NCBI RefSeq assembly: GCF_008001015.1
Contig: NZ_CP042862.1
Span: 1,488,001 to 1,552,000, forward strand
Direction of reading: 5' to 3'
Source of the DNA: Serinicoccus profundi
GTDB lineage: Bacteria; Actinomycetota; Actinomycetes; Actinomycetales; Dermatophilaceae
DNA length: 64,000 bases
Shown here: positions 42,928-52,219 of the stretch, piece by piece
Layout of the letters: every line of letters begins with the position of its first letter
Numbering within the stretch: position 1 is the stretch's first letter
The notes under the pieces: generated by a model
Told to the model about the DNA's origin: nothing
The model's input: the letters and a program-made list of their open reading frames with translations, nothing else
Databases searched by the model: none
Made by a program: the position numbers and the translations under genes

Positions 42928-43386
42928 TCAGCCCTGCTTGGGCTCCAGCGTCATCGCGATGCTGTTCATGCAGAAACGCTGGTCGGTCGGGGTGTCGTAG
43001 CCCTCGCCCTCGAAGACGTGACCGAGGTGGGAGCCGCAGGAGGCGCAGCGGACCTCGGTCCGGGTCCGGCCGAGCGAGTCGTCCTGGAGGTACTCCACAC
43101 GGTCCTCGGCCAGCGGGGCGTAGAAGCTGGGCCAGCCGCAGTGGCTCTCGAACTTCGTCTCGCTGCGGAAGAGCTCGACCCCGCAGGCGCGACAGGCGTA
43201 GACGCCCTCGGTGGTGGTGTTGGTGTACTCCCCGACGAACGGGCGCTCGGTGCCCGCCTCGCGAAGCACGGCATACTCCGCCGGGCTGAGCTGCTCGCGC
43301 CACTCCTGCTCGGACTTCGCCGCCTGGTAGGACTTGGCGTCGTTCTGGGTCGCGTCGGTCGCGGGGGTGCTGTGGTGATGGGCCAT
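42928..43386 (-). CDS. msrB: Peptide-methionine (R)-S-oxide reductase
   Basis: 152 residues from ATG 43386. Two zinc-binding CxxC pairs (ACRACG, CASCG), SHCGWPSFYAPL, GSHLGHVFEG and the catalytic Cys in RFCMNSIAMTLEP. Reduces methionine-R-sulfoxide in oxidised proteins with thioredoxin. The N-terminal 30 residues are a variable extension. Convergent with the ProC-like gene. Confidence 0.95.
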   Translation of the reverse strand: MAHHHSTPATDATQNDAKSYQAAKSEQEWREQLSPAEYAVLREAGTERPFVGEYTNTTTEGVYACRACGVELFRSETKFESHCGWPSFYAPLAEDRVEYLQDDSLGRTRTEVRCASCGSHLGHVFEGEGYDTPTDQRFCMNSIAMTLEPKQG

Positions 43387-43495
43387 GTCTGCGTCAACGA
43401 ACGAGTCGCCGGATTGCTTCCGTCCGAGACGGAGGTTTCTCGACCCTCGCCCACGAACGTCTGTCCAGAACGCCAGGTCGGGGCGGGGCGGGCGC

Positions 43496-43508
43496 TAGAT
43501 TGCACGGT
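43496..43508 (+). promoter_or_regulatory. Leaderless-type promoter of the LigD-type polymerase gene
   Basis: TAGATT (43496-43501), 7 nt, ATG 43509. Confidence 0.45.
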
Positions 43509-44582
43509 ATGCCTGCCGCAGCGACGATGGTGACCGCCCCCGGCCCGGACGGGAAGGAGCGGGAGGTCCGGCTCTCCAGCCCCGACAAGGTGGTCTGGCC
43601 GGCCACCGACCACGGTGCGGCGATCACCAAGGCCGACCTCGCGGCATACCTGGAGGCCGTCGCCGAGCCGATGCTGCGCGCGCTGGGCGATCGTCCGGTG
43701 ACGCTGCAGCGGGTGCGTGGCGGGATCGAGGGGGAGGAGTTCTACTCCAAGAACCCGCCCAAGGGGGTCCCCGAGTGGTCGCGGACGACGATCTGCACCT
43801 ACCCCTCCGGGCGCAGCCACCCGCAGCTGGTCATCGACGACGGCGACCTCGCGACCCTGCTCTGGACGGCCCAGATGGGCACCGTGACCTGGCACCCGTG
43901 GCCGGTGCGCTCCGGTGACAACGACCACCCGGACGAGCTGCGCATCGACCTCGACCCCCAACCCGGCCGGGCGTTCGGCGACGTCGTCGAGGCGGCCCGC
44001 GGTCTGCGTGAGGTGATGACCCAGGCGGGCCTCACGCCGTTCGTCAAGACGACGGGCAACCGGGGGGTGCACGTCTTCGCGGCGATCGAGCCGCGGCTGG
44101 AGTTCCTCGAGGTAAGGCACGCGGTCATCGGGCTGGCCCGTGAGCTCGAGCGGCGCAGCCCCGACCTGGTCACGACGGCGTGGTGGAAGGAGGAGCGGGG
44201 CAGCCGGATCTTCGTCGACTTCAACCAGGCGACCCGTGACCGCACCCTCGCCGCCGCGTGGAGCACCCGGATCCTGCCCGGCGCACCGGTCTCCGTGCCG
44301 GTCACCTGGGAGCAGCTGGGGGAGGTGGACCCGACCGCCCTCACGCTGCACACGGTCCCCGACTTCCTCGCCGAGCACGGAGACGCCTGGGCGGGGATGC
44401 ACGAGGAGCCCGGGACGATCGACGGGGCCTACGCCCTGTGGGAGGCCGACCTCGAGCGGGGGCTCGGGGAGCTGAACTTCCCACCCGACCACCCCAAGAT
44501 GCCCGGCGAGCCGCCGCGGGTGCAGCCATCCAAGAAGGTGGCCGGGCACTGGGACGAGCACGGCAACCGCATCGAGGGCTGA
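43509..44582 (+). CDS. Stand-alone LigD-type primase/polymerase domain (NHEJ polymerase)
   Basis: 357 residues from ATG 43509; a TTG three codons upstream overlaps the -10. Archaeo-eukaryotic primase fold as in LigD PolDom: LSSPDKVVWPATD, VTLQRVRGGIEGEEFYSKNPPKGVPEW, catalytic Asp pair in LRIDLDPQPG, and VKTTGNRGVHVFAAIEP with the active His. It fills gaps at DNA double-strand breaks with nucleotides or ribonucleotides. Ligase and nuclease domains are absent; an ATP-dependent ligase is encoded separately at 45876. No Ku gene is seen in the window. Confidence 0.9.
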   Translation: MPAAATMVTAPGPDGKEREVRLSSPDKVVWPATDHGAAITKADLAAYLEAVAEPMLRALGDRPVTLQRVRGGIEGEEFYSKNPPKGVPEWSRTTICTYPSGRSHPQLVIDDGDLATLLWTAQMGTVTWHPWPVRSGDNDHPDELRIDLDPQPGRAFGDVVEAARGLREVMTQAGLTPFVKTTGNRGVHVFAAIEPRLEFLEVRHAVIGLARELERRSPDLVTTAWWKEERGSRIFVDFNQATRDRTLAAAWSTRILPGAPVSVPVTWEQLGEVDPTALTLHTVPDFLAEHGDAWAGMHEEPGTIDGAYALWEADLERGLGELNFPPDHPKMPGEPPRVQPSKKVAGHWDEHGNRIEG

Positions 44583-44614
44583 CCCACGGTCACACCCAGC
44601 CGCGGGGACGGCCG

Positions 44615-45787
44615 CTAGGCGGAGGTCGTCGCGAGGTAGAGCACGCCGTCGCCCTCCACGGTGAGCGTGCGCGCGCCGTCGGTGAAGCAGGCCTCGCCGC
44701 GGAGCAGGGTCAGGTCGAGGCCCTCGCTCCGCAGCCGTACCTCAGCGTCTAGGGCGAGCCCGACGGAGGGGCCGGCGGTGCTCACGGTGGCGGGGGCCGC
44801 GGCCCGCAGCACCTGGAAGGCGACGTCGTCGCCGCCGGGTCGGTGCGGCGGACGGTATGCCGTGACGCCCGGTCCGACCGGCGTAGGGGCCAGGCGCGGG
44901 GTAGGGCCCGGGGTGGTGTCGAGGATGCCCAGCAGCTCGACGGTGTCGACGTGCTTGCCGGTGAGCCCGCCCCGGAGCACGTTGTCGCTGGGGCCCATGA
45001 CCTCGACCCCGAGGCCGGAGAGGTAGGCGTGGATCGTGCCTGCGGCCAGCCACACGGCCTCACCACCCGCCAACGTGACGCGGTTGAGCATGAGCGCCAC
45101 GAGGATCCCGGGGTCTCCCGGGTGGTGGGTCGCGAGCAGCTGCACCAGCTCGCCCTCGGCCGTCCCCATGCCCGTCGGCGCGGCGGCCGTGACCTCCGCC
45201 ACCAGCTCATCGACGAGCTCCTCGCCCGAGAGCAGCCACGCGAGGGCGTCCCGGCACGCGGCCGCGGGGTCCGGGGCGCCGACCAGGAGCGAGCGCCAGT
45301 GGGCCAGCCCGGCGGAGGGCCGCCCTGCGTCGAGCCGATCAAGGAGGTCGACGGTCTCCTGGAGGGGGCGGAAGCCGCACAGCGCGTTGAAGCCGTCCTC
45401 GACCGCCAGCAGGACCTCCGGCTTGGCGTGCGGGTCGCGATAGTTCCGCTCGGGCGCGTCCCGGGCCACGCCGTCCGCCTCCTCGCGGGCGAACCCGGCC
45501 CTGGCCTGCTCGGGGTCGGGGTGCGCCTGCAGCGACAGCGGGGCCCCGGCGGCGAGGAGCTTCATGAGGAAGGGCAGCGAGGTGCCGGTGGCGGTCTCCC
45601 AGGCAGACAGGTCCGCCCACGGCATGTCCGCCGAGGTCACCGCGCTGGGGGAGGAGGGGTGTGCGCCCAACCACAGCTCCGCCTCGGGGCCGGTGCCGGG
45701 GACCTGCCCGCGGGCCGTGGTGATCCCGCCCGTCCGCCCCCAGGCGTAGTCCATGACGGCGCCGTCGATCCGGACCGTGCTGCTCAT
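44615..45787 (-). CDS. manA: Mannose-6-phosphate isomerase, class I
   Basis: 390 residues from ATG 45787. Cupin-type zinc enzyme: ELWLGAHPSSPSAV, the zinc-ligand motif APLSLQAHPDPEQA, NYRDPHAKPEVLLAVEDGFNALCGFRP and the C-terminal VWLAAGTIHAYLSGLGVEVMGPSDNVLRGGLTGKHVD. Interconverts fructose-6-P and mannose-6-P and so links glycolysis to GDP-mannose. It interrupts the polymerase-ligase pair on the opposite strand. Confidence 0.93.
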   Translation of the reverse strand: MSSTVRIDGAVMDYAWGRTGGITTARGQVPGTGPEAELWLGAHPSSPSAVTSADMPWADLSAWETATGTSLPFLMKLLAAGAPLSLQAHPDPEQARAGFAREEADGVARDAPERNYRDPHAKPEVLLAVEDGFNALCGFRPLQETVDLLDRLDAGRPSAGLAHWRSLLVGAPDPAAACRDALAWLLSGEELVDELVAEVTAAAPTGMGTAEGELVQLLATHHPGDPGILVALMLNRVTLAGGEAVWLAAGTIHAYLSGLGVEVMGPSDNVLRGGLTGKHVDTVELLGILDTTPGPTPRLAPTPVGPGVTAYRPPHRPGGDDVAFQVLRAAAPATVSTAGPSVGLALDAEVRLRSEGLDLTLLRGEACFTDGARTLTVEGDGVLYLATTSA

Positions 45788-45863
45788 CGCTCCACCCTAC
45801 TGAGGCGCACCGACACCGTGCGCGGGGACGACGGCATACCCGACGTCTGTCGGCACCATCGGG

Positions 45864-45875
45864 CACACTGGCCCC
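45864..45875 (+). promoter_or_regulatory. Leaderless-type promoter of the DNA ligase gene
   Basis: CACACT (45864-45869), 6 nt, GTG 45876. Confidence 0.45.
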
Positions 45876-46979
45876 GTGGACCTGCCCGTCATGCCCCCGG
45901 TCAAGCCGATGCTCGCCAAGCCCGCGGCGGCGCTGCCGCAGGGCTGGCTCTACGACCCGAAGTGGGACGGCTTCCGCTCGATCGTCTTCCGCGACGGTGA
46001 GGAGGTCGAGCTGGGGTCGCGCAACGAGAAGCCCATGACCCGCTACTTCCCCGAGCTCGTCGAGGCGATCCGGGCCGAAGTGCCGCAGCGGTGCGTCCTC
46101 GACGGGGAGATCGTCGTGTCCTCACCCGGCGGGGACCGCCTCGACTTCGAGGCCCTCGGTCAGCGCATCCACCCGGCCGACTCGCGCGTGCGGATGCTCA
46201 GCGAGGCGACGCCGGCGGCCTTCGTGGCCTTCGACCTGCTCGCCCTGGGCGAGGAGGACCTCACCGGTATGCCGTTCCGCGAGCGCCGCGCCCGGCTCGA
46301 GTCGATCCTGCCCGCGGTCAGCGCGGGCTCGGTGCACCTGTCGCCGCTCACCGACGACCTCGACCTCGCGATGCGGTGGTTCGTCGACTTCGAGGGGGCC
46401 GGGCTCGACGGCATCATCGGCAAGGACCCCGAGGAGACCTACCAGCCCAACAAGCGCGTCCTCACCAAGCTCAAGCACACCCGGACGGCCGACTGCGTGG
46501 TCGCCGGCTACCGCACCCACAAGTCCAGTGAGGAGGCGATCGGCTCGCTGCTGCTCGGCATCTTCACCCCGCAGGGGCGGCTGGCCCACGTCGGGGTGTC
46601 GTCCTCGTTCACGATGGCGCGCCGCCGCGAGCTCTTCACCGAGCTGCAGCCCCTGGTCACCGGGTTCGAGGGCCACCCGTGGGACTGGGCCGCGCACGCG
46701 CAGGCCGACACCCCCCGCAAGAGCGAGGGGTCGCGCTGGGCCGCGGGCAAGGACCTCTCCTTCACCCCGCTGCGCCCGGAGCGGGTGGTGGAGGTGAAGT
46801 ACGACTACCTCGAGGGTGACCGGTTCCGGCACACCGCGCACTTCCTGCGCTGGCGCGAGGACCGCGAGCCCGAGAGCTGCACCTACGACCAGCTCGACCA
46901 GCCGGTCGACTTCCCGCTGACCGACGTGCTCGGTGCGCCGGTGACCGCAGCTGCCGACCTGGGCGAGGGGCCGCGGTGA
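45876..46979 (+). CDS. ligC: ATP-dependent DNA ligase (LigC-like)
   Basis: 367 residues from GTG 45876. Adenylation domain with nucleophile Lys in YDPKWDGFRSIV (about residue 29), motif III VAFDLLAL, motif IV GLDGIIGKDP and motif V LTKLKHTRTADCVV; an OB-fold domain follows from about residue 230. Seals nicks using ATP. Length fits mycobacterial LigC. With the separate polymerase domain at 43509 it may replace a fused LigD. The stop overlaps the next start (GTGA). Confidence 0.92.
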   Translation: MDLPVMPPVKPMLAKPAAALPQGWLYDPKWDGFRSIVFRDGEEVELGSRNEKPMTRYFPELVEAIRAEVPQRCVLDGEIVVSSPGGDRLDFEALGQRIHPADSRVRMLSEATPAAFVAFDLLALGEEDLTGMPFRERRARLESILPAVSAGSVHLSPLTDDLDLAMRWFVDFEGAGLDGIIGKDPEETYQPNKRVLTKLKHTRTADCVVAGYRTHKSSEEAIGSLLLGIFTPQGRLAHVGVSSSFTMARRRELFTELQPLVTGFEGHPWDWAAHAQADTPRKSEGSRWAAGKDLSFTPLRPERVVEVKYDYLEGDRFRHTAHFLRWREDREPESCTYDQLDQPVDFPLTDVLGAPVTAAADLGEGPR

Positions 46980-48187
46980 CGGGGCGGATGACGACGACCG
47001 CCGGTCGGGCCGCCGCGGTCGGCACCGCGGTGGCCGGCGGGGCCGCGCTCGGAGGTGCGGTCTCGATGGGCACGGCGACCTACTTCGCCCACCGCGTCAT
47101 CACCCCCGAGCACGAGAAGAAGGACGACGTCACCGTCGTCTCGACCGACCGGCAGGCCGGGACCATCACCCTGCGTGCCGACCCCCAGACCACCTCGCAG
47201 GGCCGCTACGGTCTCTGGCTGGACGGCGGGGTCGGGCACGCCCGGATCGGGGAGGTCCTCGAGCCCGCCCACGAGGAGGAGGGCGGCAGGTCGGGCCGTC
47301 GCCACACCGTGGTCACCCGCGAGCTGCTGGGGGTCGACCTCGGGGAGCCTGCCCCCGGCCCGGCCCGGTGGAACAAGTACTTCTACTGCGGCGACCCCGG
47401 CTCGGCCCTCGGGCTGGAGCACGAGGACGTCGTCGTCACCTCCGACGTCGGGGACCTGCCGACGTGGAGGGTGCCGGGGGCCCGGACGGCCGGGGTGCAC
47501 CAGGACGACTGGGCGATCCTCGTCCACGGGCGCAGCGCCCAGCGCGGGGAGACCCTGCGGGCCGTGCCGGTGCTGCACCGGCTGGGCTACACCTGTCTGA
47601 TCCCGATGTACCGCAACGACATCGGGGCCCCGCCGTCCTCTGACGGTCGCTACAGCCTCGGCCTCTCGGAGTGGCGCGACATCGACGCGGCGATGAGGTA
47701 TGCCCTCGCCCACGGCGCCCGACGGATCGTCCTCATCGGCTGGTCGATGGGCGGCGCGATCGTGCTCCAGGCGCTCAACCGCTCCGACGTGGCCCACCGC
47801 GTGCAGCGGGTGCTGCTCAACGGCCCGGTCATCGACTGGGGATCGGTGCTGGCGCACCAGGCCGACCTGCACTTCATCCCGCGGCCGGTCGAGCAGCTGG
47901 CCCGAGGTCTGCTGCGCAGCAAGGCCTCCCGGCACCTGCTGCGCGTGGCTGAGCCGGTGGACGTGGCGGCCACCAACTGGGTCGACCGGGCCGAGGAGGT
48001 CACGCACCGGATGTTCATCATCCACTCGGCGACCGATGAGACGGTGCCCTTCGGCCCGTCGCAGGACCTCGCTCGTCGTCGTCCCGGCCTCGTGCAGACC
48101 TTCGTCTGGCCGCAGGCGCGGCACTGCCAGGAGTGGAACACCAACCCCTCGTTGTGGGAGGACCTCGTGGCCTCCTTCGTGCGATGA
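46976..48187 (+). CDS. Alpha/beta-hydrolase with N-terminal signal or anchor segment
   Basis: 403 residues from GTG 46976. The N-terminal region (about 8-40) is a small-residue hydrophobic stretch typical of a membrane anchor or non-cleaved signal. The catalytic domain (about 175-403) has DDWAILVHGRSAQRGETLRA, nucleophile elbow IVLIGWSMGGAIVLQAL, acid in HSATDETVPFGPS and catalytic His in ARHCQEWNTNP. Substrate unknown. Overlaps the ligase gene by 4 nt. Confidence 0.82.
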   Translation: MTGRMTTTAGRAAAVGTAVAGGAALGGAVSMGTATYFAHRVITPEHEKKDDVTVVSTDRQAGTITLRADPQTTSQGRYGLWLDGGVGHARIGEVLEPAHEEEGGRSGRRHTVVTRELLGVDLGEPAPGPARWNKYFYCGDPGSALGLEHEDVVVTSDVGDLPTWRVPGARTAGVHQDDWAILVHGRSAQRGETLRAVPVLHRLGYTCLIPMYRNDIGAPPSSDGRYSLGLSEWRDIDAAMRYALAHGARRIVLIGWSMGGAIVLQALNRSDVAHRVQRVLLNGPVIDWGSVLAHQADLHFIPRPVEQLARGLLRSKASRHLLRVAEPVDVAATNWVDRAEEVTHRMFIIHSATDETVPFGPSQDLARRRPGLVQTFVWPQARHCQEWNTNPSLWEDLVASFVR

Positions 48188-48209
48188 CGGCCGGGCGGGG
48201 AGGCTGCGG

Positions 48210-48845
48210 ATGAGCGGCGCGCAGGTGCGCTCGGGCCGCGGGCCGCTGAGCGAGGAGCAGCTCGACGAGTGGTATGCCGTGCCACCCATGCGCGAGGGCG
48301 ACGTGTGGGTGCGCGGCGGCTTCATCACGACCCTCGACGGCCGGGCGACCGGTCCCGACGGCAGCAGCGGCAGCCTCAACGAGGGGTCGGAGGGCGACCA
48401 TGCGGCCTTCGGGACGCTGCGGCGCTGGGCGCAGGTCGTGGTGGTCGGGGCCGGGACCGCGCGCACGGAGGGCTACGGCCCCCTCGAGGGCCCCACCCTT
48501 CTCGTGGTGACCCGCGGTGGTGACGTGCCCGAGTCGCTCTCCGATCACCCGGAGGTCCTCGTCCTCTCGGGCGAGGGCCAGCATGTCACCCCCGACCGGG
48601 TGCGGGAGGTCTGCCTCGAGCACGGCTGGAGCCGGGTCGTGCTGGAGGGCGGTCCTGAGCTCTTCGGTGCGTGGGTGACCGACGGCGCGGTCGACGAGCT
48701 GTGCGTGACGGTGCGCCCCGTCCTGGCAGGTGGTGACGGGCCGCTGCTGACCCCGCCCAGCACCTCGTTGGAGGCTCCAGCCGGTGAGCTGACGCACCTG
48801 CTCGAGTGGGATGGCGACCTGCTGCTGAGGACGCGTCTGCGCTGA
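48210..48845 (+). CDS. RibD C-terminal-like (dihydrofolate-reductase-fold) reductase
   Basis: 211 residues from ATG 48210 with GGGGAGG upstream. WVRGGFITTLDGRATGPDGSSGSLN, RRWAQVVVVGAGTARTEGYGPL, VVLEGGPELFGAWVTDGAVDELCVTVRPVLAGG match the NADPH-binding reductase domain of RibD and stand-alone homologues. A pyrimidine-type reductase in riboflavin or deazaflavin-like metabolism is possible, but no other rib gene is nearby. The deaminase domain is absent. Confidence 0.82.
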   Translation: MSGAQVRSGRGPLSEEQLDEWYAVPPMREGDVWVRGGFITTLDGRATGPDGSSGSLNEGSEGDHAAFGTLRRWAQVVVVGAGTARTEGYGPLEGPTLLVVTRGGDVPESLSDHPEVLVLSGEGQHVTPDRVREVCLEHGWSRVVLEGGPELFGAWVTDGAVDELCVTVRPVLAGGDGPLLTPPSTSLEAPAGELTHLLEWDGDLLLRTRLR

Positions 48846-48864
48846 CGGGCGCCCTGGCTTCTGC

Positions 48865-48876
48865 CAGACTGCGCTG
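48865..48876 (+). promoter_or_regulatory. Leaderless-type promoter of the PPK2 gene
   Basis: CAGACT (48865-48870), 6 nt, ATG 48877. Confidence 0.45.
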
Positions 48877-49932
48877 ATGGCCAAGAAGTCGAAGAAGTCG
48901 AAGGCGAAGACCACGTCGAAGGGCGTCAAGGGCACCGTCGAGGCGCCCGCCCCCGTCACGGGCAAGGCGCCGAAGGGCAAGGGCAGTGGCAAGGCCCAGG
49001 GGAAGGCGTCGAAGAGCACGGAGTCGAAGAACGCGACGCCGAAGAACGCGACGCCGAAGAACGAGGTGGCAGCGAAGGCCGCGCCGGCAGGCGGGACGTC
49101 ATACACCGAGGCGCTGCGGGTGGGGGATGGGGTCGTCCTGGCGGACCTCGACCCGCGCTCCACTCCCGCCTTCGACGGCGACAAGCAGGCGGGCAAGGAG
49201 GCGTTGGCCGCCGCCGACGCCGAGCTCGACACCCTCCAGGAGCAGCTCTACGCCGAGTCCAGGGCCGGTGGCCGCAAGCGGGTGCTGCTCGTCGTCCAGG
49301 GGATGGACACCTCCGGCAAGGGCGGCATCATGCGCCACGTCGTCGGTGCCGTCGACCCGCAGGGGGTGGAGCTCACGGCCTTCAAGGCACCGACCGCGCA
49401 GGAGAAGAAGCATCCCTTCCTCTGGCGGATCCGGCAGGCGCTGCCGGGCCCGGGGATGATCGGGGTCTTCGACCGCTCCCACTACGAGGACGTCCTCATC
49501 GTGCGGGTCCACGACCTCGTGCCGCCCGGCCAGTGGCGGCGTCGCTACGCCACGATCAACGCCTTCGAGGAGAAGCTCGCGGCCGACGGCGTGACGATCA
49601 TCAAGGTCATGCTGCACATCAGCCCGCAGGAGCAGAAGGCGCGCCTCGCCGAGCGGCTGGAGCGGCCCGACAAGCACTGGAAGTTCAACCCCGGTGACCT
49701 CGACGAGCGCGAGTTCTGGCCCGACTACCAGGAGGCATACCAGGCGCTGCTCGAACGGTGCAGCACCGAGCACGCCCCGTGGTTCGTCGTGCCCGCCGAC
49801 CGCAAGTGGTATGCCCGGCTCGCCGTCCAGCAGCTGCTCCTGGAGCACCTGCGCGGGCTGGACCTCGCGTGGCCGGAGGCCGACTTCGACGTCGCCGAGC
49901 AGACCGAGAGGCTCGCCGCCTCCGAGGTGTGA
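48877..49932 (+). CDS. ppk2: Polyphosphate kinase 2 family protein with Lys-rich N-terminal tail
   Basis: 351 residues from ATG 48877. Residues 1-70 are a Lys/Ser/Thr/Ala tail starting KKSKKSKAKTTSKG, with the small tandem repeat KNATPKNATPKNE. The PPK2 kinase domain follows: VLLVVQGMDTSGKGGIMRHVVGAV (Walker A), FKAPTAQEKKHPFLWRI, GVFDRSHYEDVLIVRVH (Walker B) and FNPGDLDEREFWPDYQEAY. Transfers phosphate between polyphosphate and nucleoside mono- or diphosphates. The basic tail could bind polyphosphate or DNA (inference). Confidence 0.92.
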   Translation: MAKKSKKSKAKTTSKGVKGTVEAPAPVTGKAPKGKGSGKAQGKASKSTESKNATPKNATPKNEVAAKAAPAGGTSYTEALRVGDGVVLADLDPRSTPAFDGDKQAGKEALAAADAELDTLQEQLYAESRAGGRKRVLLVVQGMDTSGKGGIMRHVVGAVDPQGVELTAFKAPTAQEKKHPFLWRIRQALPGPGMIGVFDRSHYEDVLIVRVHDLVPPGQWRRRYATINAFEEKLAADGVTIIKVMLHISPQEQKARLAERLERPDKHWKFNPGDLDEREFWPDYQEAYQALLERCSTEHAPWFVVPADRKWYARLAVQQLLLEHLRGLDLAWPEADFDVAEQTERLAASEV

Positions 49933-49935
49933 GCC

Positions 49936-52098
49936 TCAGTCGGCGTTGAGCTCGGGCTGCGGCGTCGCCTGGAGCACGACGACCGCGCGGGCCGGGACCT
50001 CGTGGGTGCCGCCGGTCTCCCAGGGGATGTCGTCGTCGAGGTCGTCACCACTGGTGTCGACGACCACCTGCCAGGTCGGGGTGTTCATCCCGTCGGGCAC
50101 GGTGAAGTCGACGGCCTCGTGGTGGCCGTTGAAGAGCAGCAGGAAGTGGTCGTCGGTGACCGGGCGGCCACGGTCGTCGCGCTCGCTGATGGCCTCGCCG
50201 TTGAGGAAGACCATGACGGCCTGCTCGTGGCTGTGCCAGCGCTCCTCGGTCATCACCGCGCCGGCGGGGGAGTACCACTGGATGTCGCCGAGGTCGCTCT
50301 GCCCGCCGTGCTCGGCGTCGCCGAGGTAGAAGCGGCGCCGCCGGAAGGCCGGGTGCTCGCGGCGCAGCTCGATGAGCCGGGAGGTGAAGTCGAGCAGCTC
50401 GGTCTGGTCGGGGTCGAGCTCCCAGTCCATCCAGGCCAGCTCGTTGTCCTGGGCGTAGACGTTGTTGTTGCCGTGCTGGGTGCGGCCCATCTCATCGCCG
50501 TGGGCCAGCATGGGGACGCCCTGGCTGAGCATGAGGGTGGCCAGGAAGTTCTTCTGCTGCCGCAGCCGCAGCGCGCGCACCTGCGGGTCGTCGGTCGGGC
50601 CCTCGACGCCGCAGTTCCACGACCGGTTGTGGCTCTCGCCGTCGGCGCCACCCTCGCCGTTGGCGTCGTTGTGCTTGTCGTTGTAGGACACGAGATCGGC
50701 GAGGGTGAACCCGTCGTGCGCGACGACGAAGTTGATCGAGGCATACGGGCGTCGTCCGCTGTGCTCGTAGAGGTCGCTGGAGCCGGTGATCCGGGAGGCG
50801 AACTCGCCCATCGTGGCCGGCGCGCCGCGCCAGTAGTCGCGGACCGTGTCGCGGTACTGGCCGTTCCACTCGGTCCACAGCGGGGGGAAGTTGCCGACCT
50901 GGTAGCCGCCGTCGCCGAGGTCCCACGGCTCGGCGATGAGCTTGACCTGGGAGATCACCGGGTCCTGCTGCACGATGTCGAAGAACGCGGACAGCTTGTC
51001 GACCTCGTGGAACTGCCGGGCCAGGGTGGCGGCCAGGTCGAAGCGGAAGCCGTCGACGTGCATCTCGGTCACCCAGTAGCGCAGGCTGTCCATGATGAGC
51101 TGCAGCACGTGCGGCGAGCGCATGAGCAGGCTGTTGCCGGTGCCCGTGGTGTCGTAGTAGTGCGCCTTGTCGAAGTCGACGAGCCGGTAGTAGCTGGCGT
51201 TGTCGATGCCGCGGAAGGACAGCGTGGGGCCGAGGTGGTTGCCCTCGGCGGTGTGGTTGTAGACGACGTCGAGGATGACCTCGATGCCCGCCTCGTGCAG
51301 CGTCTTGACCATCGACTTGAACTCGGTGACCTGCTGGCCGCGGTGGCCGTAGGCGGAGTAGGCGTTGTGCGGGGCGAGGAAGCCGATGGTGTTGTAGCCC
51401 CAGTAGTTGCTCAGGCCCTTGTCCTGCAGGTGCGGGTCGTTGACGAACTGGTGCACGGGCAGCAGCTCCAGCGCGGTCACGCCGAGGCTGGTGAGGTGCT
51501 CGATGACGGCCGGGTGTGCCACGCCGGCGTAGGTGCCGCGGATCTCCTCCGGCACCTCGGGGTGGTTCATCGTCAGGCCCTTGACGTGCGCCTCGTAGAT
51601 GACGCTGTCGTGGTAGGCGTGCTTGGGCGGTCGGTCATGACCCCAGTCGAAGAACGGGTTGATGACGACCGAGGTCATCGTGTGCAGCGCCGAGTCGTCG
51701 GTGTTGTAGGAGGAGGGGTCGCCGAAGTCGTAGGCGAACAGGCCCTGGTGGCCGCGGATCTGCCCCGCGATCGCCTTGGCGTAGGGGTCGAGCAGCAGCT
51801 TGTGCGGGTTGAACCGGTGACCCGCAGAGGGCTCGTAGGGGCCGTGCACGCGGTAGCCGTAGCGCTGCCCGGGCTGGCAGTTGGGGACGTAGCCGTGCCA
51901 GACGTGCGCGTCGACCTCGGTCAGGGGGATCGTGGTCTCGATCGCGCGGTCGTTGACGAGGCAGAGGTCGACGCCGGTCGCGTGCTCGGAGAAGAGGGCG
52001 AAGTTGGTGCCGCGGCCGTCGAAGGTCGCGCCCAGCGGGTATGCCGAGCCGGGCCAGAGTTCCATCGGGTGGTCGGGCCTTTCTGTTGCAGGTGTCAC
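49936..52098 (-). CDS. glgX: Glycogen debranching enzyme
   Basis: 720 residues from ATG 52098. N-terminal CBM48-like domain (PLGATFDGRGTNFALFSEHATGVDLCL), then a GH13 barrel: VTALELLPVHQFVND, VILDVVYNHTAEGN, the nucleophile motif VDGFRFDLAATLA, the acid AEPWD and NFVVAHDGFTLADLVSYN with the conserved His-Asp. Hydrolyses alpha-1,6 branch points of limit dextrins in glycogen breakdown. Full length for GlgX. Convergent with the PPK2 gene, with almost no gap. Confidence 0.95.
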   Translation of the reverse strand: MTPATERPDHPMELWPGSAYPLGATFDGRGTNFALFSEHATGVDLCLVNDRAIETTIPLTEVDAHVWHGYVPNCQPGQRYGYRVHGPYEPSAGHRFNPHKLLLDPYAKAIAGQIRGHQGLFAYDFGDPSSYNTDDSALHTMTSVVINPFFDWGHDRPPKHAYHDSVIYEAHVKGLTMNHPEVPEEIRGTYAGVAHPAVIEHLTSLGVTALELLPVHQFVNDPHLQDKGLSNYWGYNTIGFLAPHNAYSAYGHRGQQVTEFKSMVKTLHEAGIEVILDVVYNHTAEGNHLGPTLSFRGIDNASYYRLVDFDKAHYYDTTGTGNSLLMRSPHVLQLIMDSLRYWVTEMHVDGFRFDLAATLARQFHEVDKLSAFFDIVQQDPVISQVKLIAEPWDLGDGGYQVGNFPPLWTEWNGQYRDTVRDYWRGAPATMGEFASRITGSSDLYEHSGRRPYASINFVVAHDGFTLADLVSYNDKHNDANGEGGADGESHNRSWNCGVEGPTDDPQVRALRLRQQKNFLATLMLSQGVPMLAHGDEMGRTQHGNNNVYAQDNELAWMDWELDPDQTELLDFTSRLIELRREHPAFRRRRFYLGDAEHGGQSDLGDIQWYSPAGAVMTEERWHSHEQAVMVFLNGEAISERDDRGRPVTDDHFLLLFNGHHEAVDFTVPDGMNTPTWQVVVDTSGDDLDDDIPWETGGTHEVPARAVVVLQATPQPELNAD

Positions 52099-52206
52099 GG
52101 GGGAGGGCTGACCGCGTTGTCACCAGCACTCCAGTGTAGGGCTCGGCCCCGTCCCGGCGGGGAGGCCGGCCCGGCACGCCTCCCGGAGTTCTGCGCAGCC
52201 TGGGGC

Positions 52207-52219
52207 TAGCGTGATCGCT
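52207..52219 (+). promoter_or_regulatory. Leaderless-type promoter of the YihY/BrkB gene
   Basis: TAGCGT (52207-52212), 7 nt, then GTG 52220. This decides the start: the in-frame GTG at 52211 would fall inside the -10. Confidence 0.5.
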
